A stretch of DNA of 44,409 bases. It comes from Alphaproteobacteria bacterium (GTDB taxonomy: Bacteria; Pseudomonadota; Alphaproteobacteria; Caulobacterales; Caulobacteraceae). Of this stretch, positions 42,271-44,409 are shown one piece after another. The translations under genes and the position numbers were made by a program. Every line of letters begins with the position of its first letter. Positions within the stretch are counted from its first letter, which is position 1. The notes under the pieces were generated by a model that saw only the letters and a list, made by a program, of their open reading frames with translations, had not been told where the DNA came from and searched no databases. Location of the stretch: NCBI GenBank assembly GCA_003241825.1, contig QBLX01000002.1, forward strand, positions 4,532-48,940, read 5' to 3'.

Positions 42271-43131
42271 ATGACCGCGAGGCCCTCCCCCTTACTTGTC
42301 GCGCGAACCGTCGAAGCGTTGCGGGCAACCGTTGGCGAGTGGCGACATCAGGGGCTGGGCGTGGGATTTGTGCCGACGATGGGAGCCCTGCATGAGGGAC
42401 ATCTGACGCTGATCGCCGAGGCGAAGCAGCGCGCGGACCGGGTCGTCGCCAGCGTGTTCGTCAACCCGACCCAGTTCGCGGCGCACGAGGATCTCGGCAC
42501 CTACCCCCGCAATGAAGATCGGGATGCCGATCTGCTGGCCGAGGCGGGCTGCCATCTTCTTTTCGCACCTGGCGTGGCGGACATGTATCCCGAGGGTTCC
42601 ACGACGCGCATTGATGTCGGCGGCCCTTCGCTGGGGCTCGAAAGCGACTTTCGGCCCCATTTCTTCGGCGGCGTGGCCATTGTCGTGGCCAAGCTGCTGA
42701 ACCAGGTCCAGGCCGATGTCGCGGTCTTTGGCGAGAAGGACTACCAGCAACTGCTCGTCGTCCGGCGCATGGCCCGGGACCTCGATATCCCGACCGAGAT
42801 CCTCGGCAGCCCGACCCTGCGCGACGGCCATGGCCTCGCGCTGTCATCGCGCAACGCCTACCTCTCCGAAGACGAACTGGTCGTGGCCCGCCAGCTGAAT
42901 GGCATCCTCTTCAAGGCCGGGGTCGACGTTTCAGCCGGCACGCCCGTTGAGGTGGTAGAGAGCAATGCGACCGCAGCCCTGCTGGCCGCGGGCTTTGGCA
43001 CAGTCGACTATGTTGCGGTCAGGCGTGCTGACGACCTGTCGACGTTCACAGGCGCGGTTGACGCGCCTTCCCGCATCCTGACCGCTGCCTGGCTAGGCAG
43101 GACCCGGCTTATCGACAACCTGCCGATCTAG
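42271..43131 (+). CDS. panC: Pantothenate synthetase
   Basis: This 286-aa enzyme has the adenylation signature 'FVPTMGALHEGHLTLI' (HIGH-type), 'PTQFAAHEDLGTYPR', 'VFGEKDYQQLLVVRRM' and 'LALSSRNAYLSEDE' (KMSKS equivalent). It joins pantoate and beta-alanine for coenzyme A synthesis in the cytosol. ATG 42271 is used; GTG 42262 nine bases before is an alternative. panB is not adjacent. Its end overlaps the convergent chorismate-mutase gene by four bases. Confidence 0.93.
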   Translation: MTARPSPLLVARTVEALRATVGEWRHQGLGVGFVPTMGALHEGHLTLIAEAKQRADRVVASVFVNPTQFAAHEDLGTYPRNEDRDADLLAEAGCHLLFAPGVADMYPEGSTTRIDVGGPSLGLESDFRPHFFGGVAIVVAKLLNQVQADVAVFGEKDYQQLLVVRRMARDLDIPTEILGSPTLRDGHGLALSSRNAYLSEDELVVARQLNGILFKAGVDVSAGTPVEVVESNATAALLAAGFGTVDYVAVRRADDLSTFTGAVDAPSRILTAAWLGRTRLIDNLPI

Positions 43132-43889
43132 CCGATCGCGCCTACGCAGCCCTCGGCCTCGCCCGGCGTCAACTGGGCGTCGGTGAGCGCGAGGGTCCAG
43201 CCGTGATGGGTGTTGATCCCCCAGCGACGTGCTCCGCCGCCGTCCCCGGCGTCGCCACCGGCCGTAACCACCACGCGGCGGCCGTGAGGCAGGGCAGCCG
43301 GGTCGATCTTGCCGACAGCCAGAGAGGTCGGCACCTCGCCCCCGAAGCCCTCGAATACCGACAGGCTCGACCATTCGCGCCTGAGGCCCAGCCACCATGC
43401 ATCATCGGTATTGACCGCCAGAACCGCAACGCCGAGCCCTTCGGCGGCGAAGCGCAGCGCAGCCTGAGGGTCGCGCACCATGCGAATGCCGGCTGCCATG
43501 CCAAAGCGCTGGCGGGCACCGTCGAAATGCCGGGTCGGATCGGTCGGAGCCCAGACGTGGACCTGAAGCTGACCCTGACGCGCAAGGCCCCAGCCGACGA
43601 TCTCGCGCCATAGGCCGCGCACGGCGTCGACGTTGTCGGGCTCCGCACCGGTGAGCATCCGCGTCATCACCCGCTGTTCACGGTCCGGGCGCAGCTTGGT
43701 ATGCGGCCCCTGGGGTGCGTCCTTGGCGTGGCCGACACGGGCAGCGATGGAGAGCCGCTTCTGGAACAGTCGGAGAAGTTCGTCATCGACGGCATCGATT
43801 TCGGCCCGCAGGCCTGCCAGGGCCATCTGCTCGGGAGACAGGTCTTCGGTCATTTCAGGCCAGACTCGCTGGAGATTCAATTGGGACAT
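43128..43889 (-). CDS. Chorismate mutase (AroQ-type) domain protein
   Basis: This 253-aa protein carries an AroQ chorismate mutase helix bundle in its first ~110 residues (LRAEIDAVDDELLRLFQKRL with conserved Arg/Glu, then 'SIAARVGHAK' and 'REQRVMTRML'). A C-terminal ~140 residues begins 'VHVWAPTDPTRHFDGARQR' and resembles a substrate-binding-type domain of unknown role, found in caulobacterial versions. It converts chorismate to prephenate for Phe and Tyr. The start may be 43889 or MTED at 43853. A Phe/Tyr-rich leader ORF and hairpins lie upstream, and prephenate dehydratase precedes it. Confidence 0.8.
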   Translation of the reverse strand: MSQLNLQRVWPEMTEDLSPEQMALAGLRAEIDAVDDELLRLFQKRLSIAARVGHAKDAPQGPHTKLRPDREQRVMTRMLTGAEPDNVDAVRGLWREIVGWGLARQGQLQVHVWAPTDPTRHFDGARQRFGMAAGIRMVRDPQAALRFAAEGLGVAVLAVNTDDAWWLGLRREWSSLSVFEGFGGEVPTSLAVGKIDPAALPHGRRVVVTAGGDAGDGGGARRWGINTHHGWTLALTDAQLTPGEAEGCVGAIG

Positions 43890-43938
43890 GGGATTGGCTT
43901 TCGAATATTCGGGTTCGATGGGGTGCAGGCGCGCGCCG

Positions 43939-44033
43939 CCGCTCTGGTCCAGAGCGGTCGCCGGCGAGGCTGTCAGGAGCGAGGAGCGCTCGAGGCCTCA
44001 GCCGGCGTATCGAAAGCCGGAAAAACGATAGCC
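43939..44033 (-). promoter_or_regulatory. Candidate attenuator structures before the chorismate mutase gene
   Basis: Three possible stems overlap the leader's end. A: ggc-tatcg with cgata-gcc (44004-44033). C: the leader's last codons and stop, gcctcagccggc (43995-44006), with gccggcgaggc (43960-43970). B: ccgctctg with cagagcgg (43939-43957). Stems A and C share bases, so they exclude each other. B has no U-rich tail. The arrangement fits ribosome-controlled folding, but the terminating step is not clear. Confidence 0.5.
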
Positions 44034-44099
44034 AAAATAAAGGGCAGCCGCGCGCGAACGGAGCGAAAGAACGGAAGCGTCAGCGCGTAGCGGGGACAT
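43998..44099 (-). CDS. 33-aa Phe/Tyr-rich leader peptide ORF
   Basis: The ORF encodes a peptide whose residues 21-31 read YFGYRFSGFRY, six of eleven being Phe or Tyr, just before the stop. Such codon runs are typical of attenuation leader peptides. It lies about 108 bases before a chorismate mutase gene, the branch-point enzyme for these very amino acids. No strong ribosome site is seen (a GGA at a suitable distance). It is too short for the ORF track. Confidence 0.6.
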   Translation of the reverse strand: MSPLRADASVLSLRSRAAALYFGYRFSGFRYAG

Positions 44100-44165
44100 G
44101 GGTGGGTCCAATCATCGGATCAAGGCGATCCGGGCAGTCTTAAGACACGCAACGATCGTGCGGCG

Positions 44166-44409
44166 TCAAGCCTTTGGTGCCCCGATCAGCACAAAACGCG
44201 TGCGATTTTCGGCGGAATCCTGAAGGTCGTTGCGCAGAATGGTCAGGCCGTAGACCTCCGCGGCTCCGGCCGGGGCCAGGGCAGCGCGCATCGGGTCTGC
44301 GCCTTCGGCCACGGCACGGGCAGCGCCGGCGGTGTCGAAGACCTCAACCGGAGCAAGTCCGAGAGCCTTGATCTGACCCTGGCACTGGCGCAGGGCGACG
44401 GGGTGGCTT
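44166..44409 (-). CDS. pheA: Prephenate dehydratase, C-terminal part (runs off the window)
   Basis: The visible ~80 residues are the end of a PDT domain: 'HPVALRQCQGQIKALGL' (matching HxALxQC), an 'AAEVYGLTILRND' segment and the catalytic TRF motif in 'ENRTRFVLIGAPKA', followed at once by the stop. Typical monofunctional enzymes continue ~80 residues with an ACT domain that senses Phe. Here it is absent, so direct feedback by ACT is not expected. The N-terminus lies beyond the window. Confidence 0.85.
   Translation of the reverse strand, partial: SHPVALRQCQGQIKALGLAPVEVFDTAGAARAVAEGADPMRAALAPAGAAEVYGLTILRNDLQDSAENRTRFVLIGAPKA

Noticed and set aside
1-44409. CRISPR arrays, rRNA and tRNA genes
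   Set aside because: No spaced direct-repeat array, rRNA-like sequence or complete tRNA fold was seen on either strand.

Overview
The window is high-GC DNA from an alphaproteobacterium, most likely a Caulobacterales member of Caulobacter/Brevundimonas type. The evidence is a mipZ-type division-site ATPase gene, an HWE-type histidine kinase, a hybrid HisKA kinase, a consensus FNR/FixK box and dense ATGA/TGATG gene coupling. The species assignment is inference.

Layout. (1) 1-3.6 kb: three small coupled genes (DUF899, GFA, DUF1579-like), then a membrane hybrid histidine kinase interrupted by one in-frame amber codon. (2) 3.7-4.1 kb: a 407-bp ISL3-type non-autonomous element with 26-bp terminal inverted repeats. 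(3) 4.15-9.2 kb: a carbohydrate cluster around a bidirectional intergenic region with a perfect TTGAT-N4-ATCAA box. Leftward lie a small ORF and a chimeric remnant (type II GAPDH N-terminus fused to a Fic-family C-terminus). Rightward lie a beta-phosphoglucomutase-like HAD enzyme, a GH65 phosphorylase, a 40-aa ORF and a GT4 glycosyltransferase, all start/stop coupled. (4) 9.3-12.4 kb: an HWE kinase, then a mosaic of small orphan genes, a 128-bp palindromic repeat and an IS701-like transposase remnant.

(5) 12.5-34.5 kb: an apparent integrative/mobilizable element. Its core encodes RadC, a Toprim protein, a ParB-like protein, a 1420-aa methyltransferase/strawberry-notch helicase, two SSB-like proteins, a DUF2493 protein and a short VirD2/DUF3363-type relaxase. 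No type IV secretion genes are visible. A five-repeat small protein follows. Cargo on the minus strand is an AraC regulator, a TonB-dependent receptor, an HSL esterase and a secreted alpha/beta hydrolase, which together look like an ester or polyester uptake-and-cleavage locus. HipBA and a P4-type tyrosine integrase close the element.

(6) 34.6-44.4 kb: core genome. The molybdenum cofactor operon moaA-D-E-B-C-moeA carries a moaA broken by what looks like a 17-nt deletion. It is followed by xseA, a J-domain membrane protein, mipZ, a SPOR lipoprotein, panC and a chorismate-mutase protein. At the right edge is the end of a prephenate dehydratase gene that stops without an ACT domain. Between the last two genes is an ORF for a 33-aa peptide with six Phe/Tyr codons in eleven, followed by overlapping hairpins. 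This is a candidate Phe/Tyr attenuator.

The strongest leads for new biology are the Phe/Tyr leader, the HGLQGRDGRM repeat protein whose most similar repeat copies differ mainly by synonymous changes, and the hypoxia-box sugar cluster. Several genes are freshly broken (hybrid kinase, moaA, GAPDH/Fic), and sequence error must be excluded for the first two.
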